NCBI RefSeq assembly: GCF_033958435.1
Contig: NC_134138.1
Location: forward strand, 184,072,798-184,136,797
Reading direction: 5' to 3'
Source: Carettochelys insculpta
Lineage: Eukaryota; Chordata; Testudines; Carettochelyidae
Length of the DNA stretch: 64,000 nucleotides
The notes beneath the pieces were generated by a model, which was given only the letters and a program-made list of their open reading frames with translations, was not told the DNA's origin and made no database searches. Positions 46,421 through 57,725 of this stretch are shown piece by piece. The position numbers and the translations under genes are program-made. The number at the start of each line of letters is the position of its first letter. Position 1 is the first letter of the stretch.

Positions 46421-46540
46421 GATGCATCAGATGAAGTGAGCTCCATGAAAACTTATGCCTAAATAAATGTGTTAGTCTTTAAATTGCCATGGGAATCCTT
46501 ATTTTTGCTGAATACAGATTAGCACGGCTACCCCCAAGAG

Positions 46541-49513
46541 TTACAGAGATTTTTAAACATTGATACAAGCATGCGCTACTGAAATTTTAATTGACTTCCT
46601 TTTAGTATTTGTACATTTGTGCTGCTTTTTCCTTAAAGTGGACTATATTACAATTATTATGTGGCAAAATGCATACATTAAATACATAGGGAGATATGAA
46701 ATGTGGCTAAGCGAATATTATTCTTGGAACTCTAACTTTTCTAATTCCTGACTTTTTGCAACAGCGATGTTGCGGTAATAGAGAGAGTTGATGTGTGGGG
46801 CTCTGGGTATATGTACAGATTGATGTATCTTTTAAAATGAATCCTCTGTAAGACTCTTTTTATGAAACCTGGTTGTTATTTATTAACAGTCAGAAAAGGA
46901 TGAACTCTAAAGGTGTGCAGTTTCCTGTGATGCTCTCTCTTGCATGAAGATAAATTAATATATAACTATATAGACTTCTATTAATGCTCATCTCTGATTA
47001 CAATACCTATGTATGCTCAGCTCTATTACAATATCTATTTTTGAATCATTTCTCAGACTTTTATTAATACAAACTTTTTTCCTTCATTTTCCCAAAATAC
47101 AACCAGCAGGGCCAGGACAGGGCCATTGCTGTTTTCCCCGGCAATGGGGAGAGTAACATGGAGGGAGGGGGAGGCCTGCTGCCAAGGTGGCTTTCCCAGC
47201 CCCAGCATGAGTGTTAGAGCCAGAATTTGTGGCCACAGTGTCTTGGGGAAGGTGTTCACTTTACGTGGGAGTTGTGGGAGGGCAGTGAAGGTCTCCCTGT
47301 TCAGAACTGTGGCTGAGCACTGGGCAGAGGTTGGCGCTAGGGGTTGGGGTAGAGGGCACTTACCTGTCCTGGAAGAGTAGAGAGCCCTATCTCAACATGG
47401 CCACTGTTTTCCTGCTTCAGCTGCCACCAGTGGTCACTCTGCAGTATTACTGTTCCCTGCACTCACTGCCCCAAGTGTTGAGTCTGCACTATGTTGTTCC
47501 TCTTGTCAGTGCTTTTTCCTTTCCATGTACTGGGAAATCAAGAGATTTCAGGCATTTCCCACTTTCCAGGCACAACTAAACCTGACCTTGGTTTAAGTTA
47601 GAGTAAGATGAAGCTGCATGCCAAATTTGGTGGCCCTACCTCTAACGGTTAAAGAGGAGTTCTTGAACAAAAATAGCACAGACAAACAGACAATGTATGC
47701 TCAAATATATAGTAGATTGACAAAAATAATTAATTCTAGGGATGCCTTGAGGAACATACTATTATTAGCCAACAATGTTAAGACCTTTCCCTTTCATCAA
47801 TTATTTATTAGGTACTTAATTTGCTCCTGAAGCAGTAGAATGTTTCACGGCTGATTCTAATGATTAAATAGTGTTTTGGTGGCATGGACAAAGCGAATAG
47901 CAAGATATTGACTGGAGCAATCATCACACAGATAAATTTTTCTTTTTATCTTTTTATGTGAAATTGAAGAGAAGAAAAATGTCATTAACTGTTATGAACT
48001 GTCTGTGAAAACAGTGATTGGAAGGTATATTGAAAGTTCACCTTCCTTTAGATTATGCTATAGAGAATCCTATCACAGTCTTTCTAAAAAAGCATTTAGA
48101 AACTTGATTATAATGCACTTCTTTCTTCTGGAGTCCACAAGGATTTTGCTCTTCTGCTGGCTTAATGGTCTATGTCAGCCATTTTGAAAGCTTTAATTGC
48201 ATTCTAATAAAATGGAACCTAGATTTTTCTAAGTCCACTCCTATTTGGTTACTTTTGTATGTTAATTCATCAGGCATGTTTAATTATTTTTACATATTAC
48301 AGGTGGCCCAGCAGAGCACTATCTGTGTCAGATTCAAACCCATATGTCCAAGTAGCCCAAGGGCTGGTGATATGATAGAGACTAATTTCTTGGCATCAGG
48401 TTGTGTGTGGAAGGTAGGGGAGAATTTTTCTCTGCTCATATAGGCTCTCACAGAGTCTGAACAAGAAGGAAGTGGAATCCTGTTCTTCTTCTAGGCCATT
48501 GCAGTATAAGATGACTTCTCAAAGATAGGGACAGTCCTAATGAAGGTTTACTGGTGTGCTCAGGAAGGCTTGCGAGACTCTTGGTATGTGTGAGAAAAAT
48601 CTGGGGAAAATTATTCTGTAGAAATGGTTTGGAGAACAAGCCATGTCTCTGTGCACTTGAGCAGAGGTAGCACTTATAGCTCTATATCCTTACCTATGCT
48701 CAGGGACAACAGGGAGGCAGACATGAACATGTCAAGATATTTAGGCCTTCAAACCCTACTTTGCAGAGGAGTGCATTTTACCTGAGAGTGAATTAAATCT
48801 CAGCAATAAGTCTATAACACAAATTATATTAAGAATCATGCGATTACTTGCATGCTTAAAAGGACACGTTCTTCAATGGCTGCTGAAGGGGTGCCTCAGG
48901 AAAGTCTTGGATAACATGACAATAAATGGGAGTAATGAAAGAGTAAGCAGAGCACAGATAAGGACAACAAATAACAACCCTTTCTAAATGAGGGTTATAA
49001 CTATTAACTAATTATTCAGAAAGGGCAATTGTAAAATAGAGCTGTATCCAGAAAGGAAATTCAAAAGGATAATAACATTATTCCAAAACAAATAATGCCT
49101 ACATTAACATTCGAATGTGCAATATGTAATATCAAAATTTAATTGGGGACTTATACAGGATTCTATATATTCCTAATAATAAAAGAACAAATCCAGTCTG
49201 TTGCATTGTAGAATCATTTCAGACTTTCAGAAGGACAGAATGACCTGTTTTTTATGTGATACCTAGGGGAATGTTTTCTCCCCTAAGGGCAATTCTTATT
49301 ATCCTATTTTTCAACATAGGCCAAGTGTTAGGCCCTTTTGAGTCAAAAATTCAATTGGTAATTCCTCGTAAATTCAAAATAGAATCTGCTCTACTTAAAC
49401 TACTACTCCTCCATTTTTTTCCTTTTCCACATAAAATTTCTTCATGGTGTCTATTGTAAAATAACAGATTGTTTTATCTATCCTTTAACTCATTATCATC
49501 AGATAGAAACTAA
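46541..49513. other. mostly unique sequence
   Basis: No exon is seen. A segment at about 47590-47720 (GCCAAATTTGGTGGCCCTA ... CAAACAGACAATG) resembles the 3' tails of some LINEs, but I cannot assign it. Confidence 0.35.
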
Positions 49514-49784
49514 TTTGGTGTAAAATATATATATAGGTAGCCTGTCGTGTCCAACAATGATGTCTTGAGCTTGCACAAGTTCATCGGTTATGGACTCGCA
49601 TGTGGCTGAGGAGTCCAAGCTTTGAACGGCATGGGCATTCACAGTGGGGGCAAGGGAACTGTCCTGGCTGTGTTGGTGTGGCTGCTGCTGTTGCTTTCTT
49701 CCTCTCATGAGCATCAATGAGGTGTACACGTCGCTGCTCTTCAAAGTTGTCATACATGTGTCGTACAAGAGCACTCCAGCCTGT

Positions 49785-50309
49785 TCAGTCTTTTGCATGC
49801 TGCTCTAGCTGGTCTGGTTTCAAACCGGCATGAGCAATGTTGGCCTTCACGCAGTCTTTATACTTCTTGTGAGGCCTAACTTGATTCCTGTTGCCCTGGG
49901 AGAGTTCACCGTAGAGCAGTTGCTTAAGGATTTGTGACTCCTCCATTCGTATGACGTGCCCTGTCCAGCGAAGCTGCGCTTTCAGAATCATGTCTTCAGT
50001 GCTTGTGGTTCCTGCTCTGTCCAGGACTTCCAGGTTCAAAACTCTGTTCTGCCATCGAATGTGCAGTTTTGACCTCAGGCTGTGTGTGTGTAAGCGCTCC
50101 AGCAGTTTTATCTGTTTTCTGTAGAAGGTCCAGGTTTCACAGCCATATAGGAGACCGGTCAGGACTACAGCCTTGGACGCTTTCAGTTTAGTGGGCTGTT
50201 GGATATTGTGCTGATTCAACACTTGCGCTCTCAGACGTCCTAGTGCCCGGCTGGCCTGGCAGGTTCTGGCATTGATTTCTTTGTCAAGGGAACCATCATT
50301 GGCTATCAC
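49785..50309 (-). pseudogene. LINE protein C-terminal region
   Basis: The 174-residue frame begins MIANDGSLDKEINARTCQAS and includes VVLTGLLYGCETWTFYRKQI, RWTGHVIRMEES and YKDCVKANIAHAGLKPDQLE. This conserved block follows the reverse transcriptase in many RTE/Rex-like LINEs; its function is not settled. It is open but separated by frame changes from the polymerase upstream. Confidence 0.8.
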
Positions 50310-50419
50310 TCTGCTAAAGAATTTGAACTCCTTTACTGTTTTTAACTCTGTTCCTTCAATAAAGATTGAAGTGGGAGAACAGCAGATCCTGAAGCAGGTT
50401 GAAACAGTACCTAGGTGTT

Positions 50420-51979
50420 TCCTAGGCTGATAGTCAAACCAAAGAGGCGAGTGGCATCAGCAAACTTGTTGACGATGAGCTGGAGATCAGATTCCTTGTG
50501 TGCCATAAGCGCACAGTCATCAGCAAAAAGGGCTTCAAGGATGAGCCTCTCAAGCATCTTGGTTTTAGCATTCAGGCAACAAAGGTTGAAAAGTGACCCA
50601 TCAAGTCTGTATTTTACGTAGACTTCACGGTCCAGGTCCCTAACTGCGCGGCTGAGGATGCACGTAAAAAAAGAGGTTGGACAACACTGGGGCCAGCACG
50701 CACCCTTGCTTCACACCATTGTATATCTCAAATGGATCTGAGGACTCGCCATTTGAAAGAACAAAGCCAGTCATCTCATCATGCAACAGGCATATGAGGT
50801 TAACGAATCTTCTCGGGCATCCAAGTTTTGACAGGATAATACACAGGGCTTCTCTGTTGATGGCGTCAAATGCCTTGGTCAGGTCTATAAAGACAGTGTA
50901 CAGATCCAAGTTCTGCTCTATGCACTTTTCCTGGACCTGACAAACAGCAAAGGTCATGTCAATGGTGCTGCGACCTGGGCAAAAACCACACTGTGCTTCT
51001 GGTAGGTTCTCCTCTGAGATGCTGGTGATCAGACAATTGAGGATGACTTGAGCCAAGATCTTCCCAGCAGTACAGAGAAGGGAGGTGCCCCAGTAATTTC
51101 CACAGTCAGATTTGTTGCCCTTGTTCTTGAAGAGTGAGATGATTGTGCATGTCTTCTTCTTCCCAGATGCTGATCAAAATGTTGTATAAGGCTTCAAGTG
51201 ACACTGGTCCTGCTGCTTTGAAAATTTCAGCAGGGATACTGTCCATCCCAGGGACTTTGCCAGAGCTGGTCTGGCTGATTGCTGTTTTGACCTCATCCAT
51301 TGTAGGGGGCAGATCAAGACTGTCAATTGTGGGTTTCTGAGGGATCTGGTCTAGGGCCACAGGGTCGACAATGGAGGGTCTGTTGAGAAGGTTGCTGAAG
51401 TGCTTTCTCCATCTATTGTTGATGCTGTTCTTCCCCCTCAGAAGGGTCATGCCATCTGCAGACAGGAGAAGTGTAGTACTTGGCTTTGAAGGTCCATATA
51501 TAGCTTTGATAGCACCGAAGAACATCTTGGAGTTCTTGGTGTCAGCGTAGTATTGGACTTCATCGGCTTTACTCTCCCACCACACAACTTGCATTTTGCT
51601 AAGTGCCATTTGTGCCTGGCTCTGAAGGTGTTTGAAACGATCATAATTTGGAGATTGAGGACTGATCGTTTTGCCATAGCAGAAATGCATTTTCTTTTTC
51701 CTCTAAGACCTTCATGATGGCTTCGTCATTTTCATCAAACCAGTGTTGGTGAACTCTCTTTTTCAGTCCTAGTGTTGATTTGGCTGACTCCATCACCAGG
51801 GTTTTGCACTGGTCCCACTTTTGTGTTGGGTTTCCAGTCAGAGGTCCATGGGACGTCAGCACTTCGTCAAGGCAGGCTGCGAAATTCTCACGATGACCAG
51901 TATGTTGCAGCTTCCTGATGTTGAAGGAGGGTCTGACAACCTTAAGCTTCTCGCGGTGCAGTGGTGTGATGTGGAGCAT
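50420..51979 (-). pseudogene. LINE reverse transcriptase region, frame-broken
   Basis: Four overlapping minus-strand frames together give a reverse transcriptase. From upstream: STLGLKKRVHQHWFDENDEA (51641-51979); the finger region with VKTAISQTSSGKVPGMDSIP and AEIFKAAGP (51106-51690); LPEAQCGFCPGRSTIDMTFA, VFIDLTKAFDAINREALCII and GVKQGCVLAPVLSNLFF (50640-51056); and the catalytic box LFADDCAL at about 50511-50534. The aspartates of LTKAFD and FADD are the metal-binding catalytic residues and are kept. At least three frame changes separate the segments. Confidence 0.85.
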
Positions 51980-52052
51980 AAGGACTGATCTAACAAGTCT
52001 ATGATCAACCCAGCACTCAGCTTCCCCATGGCCCTGGTGATCTTAACCTCTC

Positions 52053-52975
52053 TCAGACGTCCTGCCTGTGACTGATGACACAGTCAATCAGGTGCCACTG
52101 TTTTGATCTCAGGTGCATCCATGTGGTCTTGTATCTATCGGTCTGCCTGAAGAGAGTGTTGGTAATCATCAGGTCGTTTTCTGAACACAAACTCAGCAGA
52201 AGGCGGCCATTGACATTCATGTTACCAATACCATGATGCCCCAGCACCCCTTTCCAGGTCCCACAGTCCTTGCCAACCCTGGCATTGAAGTCACTCAACA
52301 GGAGAAGCTTGTCACCAGGAGGAGTTGCTTTCGCAAGATGGTCAAGGTCCTCATAGAAACTCTCTTTTGCTTCATTGCTGCTAGTCAGTGTGGGGGTGTA
52401 AGCACTGATGACTGTAACATGGTGAGAGATGTTGAGGGGGAAGTGGAGCTTGATCAGATGCTCACTGATGCAAGCTGGTAGGTCAGGAAGCTGGTGCAGA
52501 AGTGATGTCTTGATGGCAAGTCCCACTCTGTGGATTCTGTCTTCATTTTCTGGCCTGCCTTTCCAGAAGAAGGTGTAACCTCCTTCTGATTCACAGATGG
52601 ACCAGTCTTCCTCTGCCAGTCTGTTCTCGCTCAGGGCAGCTATGTCAATGTTATAACGTGCCAGTTCCCTTACTATGAGGGCCATTCTTCTGTCAGGCCT
52701 CATAGCATTCTCCCTGTTCAAGAGGGTGCGAATGTTCCATGCTGCAAATATCTTCTTTCTTTTCACTGTTTTCTGACTGCTGTGAGGGTAAAACTGCCAG
52801 CTGCGGCATGCTGGCCATTTTGGTTGAGACGAGCAATTTTTGGGACACCTTTTCTAGTAATTGGCCTCATTTTGAGGATGAGCAGTGCTGTTCCTAAAAA
52901 GGCCTGCTCAGTCACCTGGGATGCTGCTGAGCTCCTCTGTCGTCCTGGGGTCAGAGTCGAGTGACCAAAGTCCAC
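52053..52975 (-). pseudogene. LINE protein: N-terminal leader and AP-like endonuclease
   Basis: A leader frame (MRPITRKGVPKIARLNQNGQ) ends at 52763, directly next to a 237-residue endonuclease frame in another phase. The endonuclease shows AAWNIRTLL (about 8-16), ALSENRLAEEDW (43-54), SAYTPT (120-125), LLLLSDFNARVG (155-166) and WHLIDCVIS (224-232). These fit the AP-endonuclease fold that nicks target DNA. The usual ALSETR is ALSENR here, so a residue next to the catalytic glutamate has changed. The C-terminal histidine motif lies beyond the frame's stop. The break between leader and endonuclease is a frameshift. Confidence 0.8.
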
Positions 52976-53415
52976 AGGTCACCTACGTGCAGGTTTGGAG
53001 CTACGACTCCCAGTGGTCACCTCTACCTGTCTCTTCGCCCCTCCGCCCTCACCATAGGACTTTGAGGTAGACAGAAGTGATGAGAATGTGCAAAGAACCT
53101 GTGCGGGAGAATGCTTAAAGTGGAAAAGCCATTGCACAGGGGCAGTTCCACTCTCTCGACCTCAGAAGCCTGGTCCCAGTGATACAAAAAGTCGTCACGG
53201 CTGGGACTTCCTAGGCTGCAGTGGGTGGCCATCCCGTCTTTGGTGCCTTGTCCTGCCCTTCACTCTCCACAGAGCGTTGCAGAACCACCTTCCTGGTCAT
53301 TGGATCTTGCTGTTGATCTCATCTGCCCAGTCCACCAGGGCTGACTTTGCATGCTGGGATAGGCAATTCCCTATTTCACCTCAGGTTTCAGATGTAAAAA
53401 GGTTTTGGTGTAAAA

Positions 53416-55409
53416 AGTGAATGGTTATTTCAGCAAAACTATTCTCCTCGACAAATTGGTCACTGTTTGTTTAAAAAGTGGTTAGTGGATCATGCACATT
53501 GCACCATAGTTAAGTGGTTTTCAGCCTGGAGTCATGACCTTCAGAGCAGTCATGGCCAGATGTCAAAGTGGGGAACTGCATTTCCCCATGATGCTCCAGA
53601 GAAGCAGGGAGTGTGGGGAGATCATACTAGATGGATGGTTGGGGTCCAGGCATAGGAAAGATTGAGAACCTATGACTTAGATGATATCTTGAGACCACTT
53701 CTTGTGGTGATTATTTTTCACATAACGGGTTTGAAATTCAGCCTAAAATATTATTTGGTTGGTGTTTTGGAAAAATCCAGCTTTTTATGAAGAGAATGAG
53801 AACAGACTCAAGCCCTAAAAATGTGGTAATTATACCTTTTCATGCATACATTTATGCTGTACATTATCTACACTGTAGTTACAGCGTACCATGAAAAAAA
53901 TAGATGACAGCTGTTCCATATCCTTAATCATTTTGTTTCCCTTTTTTGAACTTTTTCGAATTCCAATACATCTTTCATTTATATCTTGGGTAAACAAAAT
54001 GATAAAGCCAACCGAATAAGCAAATTGGCCACAAAAAGGAGATGACCAGCATGTTAGCTTCACTCCAGCAGATGAAACTTTGTCCATGTTTGCCTTCAAA
54101 GAACTCAATTCAAAGGCCTGCTGGCCTATAAAAAGATGGAGAGCAAGCCCCTTAGTTACCCATGCCTTAGAGAACACAGGGGACAGCACCATCTGATTTT
54201 GTGAATGGATCCTCTGGCCTGGCAAACTGGAGATGCTGACACTTGATGTAAACGAGAAAAACGCTTAGGCAAAAATTGTAATTGGCTAACAATAAGTTTA
54301 ATCACTAGAAAGTTGTTTTGTTTTGTTTGTAACCATATCAGTTTCTTTTTCTTGGTCAGTGTCACTTAAATCCATAAAAACAAGCAGTGCTGTAGCTACA
54401 GACTAACACAGCTACCCTTCTGAGACTGAAATCCCTGTTCTTTATTAATACTCTTAAGTCTTATTATGAACCATCTCACTGCTGTTATATTGAATTCAAG
54501 TGTGAATCCTCCTTTAAACCAACTGAAGCATGCCATCTCTTGGGGGGCAGCAAACTTAATAATTTTAGTGAGTGTCCAGTGGGAGAAGGCCAAACTGATT
54601 AAGAGCATATTTTTTTAAGAGGGTTGAGGAGAAAGGCACTTGCATGGGAACAATTTGGAGCGGTCTTCTGTTGCTGAAGGGAAATATCTCTTCTCCCTTC
54701 CAACTGTCTAGCCAAACCAGCTCTGCTGAACATATTGACAGATTACATATAGCTGAAGTGTGTTAACATGTACAACTCATGTAACTATAAAGAAGTTATT
54801 TTAATACACATTGTGACTGCACTGTAATTATTATATAAATTCAGTAGGAAGTAAATCTATGGAAAAATGTAAGTGTAGTATAACTACAGCACAGATAACT
54901 TATCTGTACAAGGTTGGCAAACTCAAATTTGCAAAATCTCATGTGCCACAACACTGACCCTTCAGAGCAATAGCCATATACTGGGCTGAATGAACTGCAA
55001 AGAAGAAAAGACGGTGTTAAAACTGCCATAGGGAAATTGTCTCCAAAGAATTTTTCACCTATAATGCTCTCAAATCACATTCCTGCTCTGACTAAAATCA
55101 AAGACAGCAGGTGTCTAACTTTAATTAGTAAAGCCTTTCAAAGCCCCTGAGATATAGATATGTATTTCTGTATGTAAGGAATGTGCCAGCAGGAGCTCAA
55201 TACTGCTGAAGGATTTGGAGAATGTGTTCTATAGATCATTTCTATGAAAATGCAAAGGTGTGCATATATAATGCCTGGTAAACAAAGCTTGATGAGTAGC
55301 AGGTGAAGCAATGAGGTTTTATCTATTGTGAAAAATGTTGTTATAAAGTCACAATTTATGCTATCAGCCAATGTAAGAATTGTGGAATCTCACCAATGCT
55401 TGAAGTTGT
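53416..55409. other. mostly unique sequence
   Basis: No exon is seen. A short Penelope-like tail fragment lies at about 54385-54425 (CAGACTAACACAGCTACCCT). Confidence 0.4.
54378..54426 (+). mobile_element. Penelope-like tail fragment
   Basis: GTAGCTACAGACTAACACAG followed by CTACCCTTCTGAGA matches the terminal tail seen at the one-sided ends of the other Penelope-like copies. Confidence 0.5.
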
Positions 55410-56320
55410 TGTGAGGGGTACAGGGCAGTCATCACTGCTGTGTAAGATATAGATCACAAAGGACTCCCTTCATCTAAGCATTGTGAGGTTGAAGGTAGGA
55501 GAGGGATAGTGGTGGAACCAGCTGGCTGGGAGCCTTTTGGCTACCCAGCTGTAAGACTGGTTTGGCTAATACATGTGTTTAAAGATATAGACCTAAAGTT
55601 GGGTCTCTAGTTATTTTTTGATAACTTGGGAAGTGCTGTGGCTAGGCTCAGAGCTGAAGGGCACTATAAGCTGAAATCAGTGGTAGCTGAAGCCACAGGG
55701 AGCTGTAATCACACTGTTTTGCCGTAGGCAAAAGACAACGGGCAAACAGCTGGCAGAGCACACCAGACAGGCAGCTGGCAGGAGTGACCGGTGGGCAGCT
55801 GGTGGGGCAGCTGGCAGGGACAAGTGGAATGTCGGACCAGCATAAAGGTGGCATTGCCTCAGGTTCAATGAAGGAATGCATCAGGGTGATGTGTCAGGGC
55901 CTACACGGACTGGACAGAGTTGTAAGTGGGGCATTTGAAGTGGGGTTCTGAGAAAGTTTGGGTGTGTGGATTGGATCCTTACAGTGTTGGATTGGTGAGC
56001 CTGAGAGGCAAAAGACACTGCTCAAGCCATTTGAGCTGGGACAGTTACTTGAAGGTTGGTTATGAACTCTGGGTGTGGTATTTTCCCAAGCTTATGCCAC
56101 ATGACTTTTCTGCCTCTTTCATTAAAAGTTTCTTTTTCACACTCAGACTCTGTGTTTGCGAGTGTGGAAGCATTGCCTCTCTGAGGCACAGGGGTGTGTG
56201 AATTTCCCAGTCTACTGGGTGGGGGCTTGAGATGCTTCTATGTGAGATGGATGAAAAGGAACCCCTAGATGTTGAACCCGACCCTGGTGGCTGCTGACTC
56301 CTTCTGTCAGAAGGGTTACA
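55410..56320 (+). mobile_element. probable solo LTR of an endogenous retrovirus-like element
   Basis: The segment begins TGTGAGGGGTACAG and ends AGAAGGGTTACA. Near the end it has ATTAAA followed by TTTCTTTTTCACACTCAG and a GC-richer stretch, the layout of a polyadenylation region and U5. A possible TATA (CTATAAG) lies at about 55663. Flanking direct repeats are not visible and no internal genes are present. The left boundary is uncertain. Confidence 0.4.
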
Positions 56321-56329
56321 TATAGCTGT

Positions 56330-56445
56330 GTTGCAGATGAGCGAACTGAGGCACAGTATGACTGAGTTACCTGTCTAAAGTAATACTGTGGCTGAGCTGG
56401 GTGTTGAACGCAAGGAGCTGTACACCCAATTGACTGATCTATAAG
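56330..56445 (-). repeat. MIR-like SINE fragment
   Basis: GTTGCAGATGAGCGAACTGA, GGCACAG, then TGGCTGAGCTGGGTGTTGAA match the reverse complement of the MIR core. This is the clearest MIR in the window. Confidence 0.65.
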
Positions 56446-56633
56446 TGAATTATGAGATTGTAAGGTGGGCTTTGATATTAAGAACTAGCCCCAGTCAGTG
56501 AATACACTAGTCAAAATTCCTCATAACCCTGTCAGATTCAGATTCTGTTCTTTTGCAGCTTTGCTATACTTTTCAAGTCTGATGTCACTCTGTTTTTCTC
56601 CAGACATTCATGCAAAGAAAGAAGGAAGACTAA

Positions 56634-56693
56634 GGGCTTATCTACTTGGCAAGTTGGACTTGTCACACACTAACTAGCTGTGTAGACAAGTCT
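56634..56693. mobile_element. very short Harbinger-like MITE remnant (60 bp)
   Basis: GGGCTTATCTACTTGG and GTGTAGACAAGTCT are approximate inverted ends, flanked by TAA (56631-56633, 56694-56696). The interior is about 30 bases. Confidence 0.4.
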
Positions 56694-56967
56694 TAAATCA
56701 ATGGGTGGTAGGATTCACTGGTCTTGTCTCAATAACTACAAGTTTTACTACCACTTGCACTCATTGATAACACTGCAATGGAGTAGTAAAGGTCATTGTC
56801 TCTTGGGTCCAACTCCTGTAAGTTTTAAATATTTGTTTCTGGGGATCACTAAGTTAGTGTTAGCCGGTGGCCGGGTAATGTGCAGTGAGGTACTCCCCTG
56901 GGTCCTAAACAACCCAGTTTTTACTGTTAGAGCAGGGAGCTGCTAGCACTTTCACCTATGGCCAGGC

Positions 56968-57725
56968 TGTGGTAACCAAACGGTTAAAGTTCTTTTTGTT
57001 GTGCTGGCTGTGTTGTAGTGACAAAAGGGTTAACAGCAGTCAGGCTTAGATCTTAACTGGTTACAAGTTTATTAAGCTACAGTTATAAGTGTGTGGTTAC
57101 AAAAGGCTATTGTCTACATCTTATATGCTAGCAAAGTACAGGTGTTAACAAGTTACCTTACAGTCCAATACAAAGATATCTGTTACCATCTAACACAATG
57201 ATATCCTGATACAATGACATCTAGTTACAGAGCTCTAATTCTTTAGCTGTGCACAAAAAGAAAGGAGACCTAGCATGGGTATATCTTACCCTCTCTGCGT
57301 CTCTTGATACCAGCGTAGCCAAGCAGGATCGGTCACTCAATTCCGCGGAAAGATGAATACGAGGTTGGGCGTCCCCAGTTGCGGACCTCAGGAGGCAATC
57401 ACCTGACCCGACCAGCAGGTAGTTGGTGGAATGCACTCAAAGTTAGAGTTCTGCTGGGCCCACCTTTTATACCCCTTTTTGGGTTACGTATTCTCTTTCT
57501 TATCTAAGGTACCAGATCACACTGGTCTGTCTTTGTGATGCCAGTTTGTTACAAGGGCAATTCTTACTTAATTTGCACTTGTAAGACAGGAGATAAGCAA
57601 TTTGAGAGTACAGGACATTCTTTTTGTGTGGGCAGGGACTTCCCCTTCTGGGGTGGCTGTGTGGTCATCAAATTCATCAATGCCAGCTGGGGTGATTTCC
57701 TGAGGGTCCCCCCCACTTGCTGACA
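56968..57725 (-). mobile_element. probable solo LTR, minus orientation
   Basis: Read on the minus strand the segment begins TGTCAGCAAGTGGGGGG, has a good TATA box GGGGTATAAAAGG (57475-57481), then an AATAAA signal at 57073-57068, and ends GGTTACCACA. Order and spacing fit U3-R-U5 of a retroviral-type LTR. Matching flanking repeats were not found and no gag, pol or env sequence is nearby, so it is called a solo LTR with uncertain ends. Confidence 0.55.

Larger units (their letters stand above)
42965..46540 (+). mobile_element. old Penelope-like element, split by a hAT
   Basis: The plus-strand pieces are about 43060-43789 and 46176-46540. The first has degraded coding sequence similar to the younger copy at 44911-45771, including the cysteine-rich and GIY-YIG regions (ATGTACATTGGCCAAACCAG, ATTAGACATCAAGAATGG). 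The right piece ends with the family tail (TAAATGTGTTAGTCTTTAAA ... CAGATTAGCACGGCTACCC). On its left, 42965-43060 is inverted and encodes LCKSKKGHKSDIKN on the minus strand, the same GIY-YIG segment, so this copy also had inverted arms. Stops and indels are common. Confidence 0.65.
49526..53403 (-). mobile_element. full-length non-LTR retrotransposon (RTE/Rex-like LINE), inactive
   Basis: The element is flanked by an exact 12-bp duplication, TTTGGTGTAAAA (49514-49525 and 53404-53415). Transcription direction is leftward; the 3' end is a short TATATATATA-type run near 49527-49536. It holds in order a 5' leader, an AP-type endonuclease, a reverse transcriptase and a conserved C-terminal region. 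The clade is inferred from the look of the endonuclease and C-terminus (WHLIDCVI, KDCVKANIAHAGLKPDQLEQ), not from a search. Several frameshifts and stops make it inactive. Confidence 0.85.
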
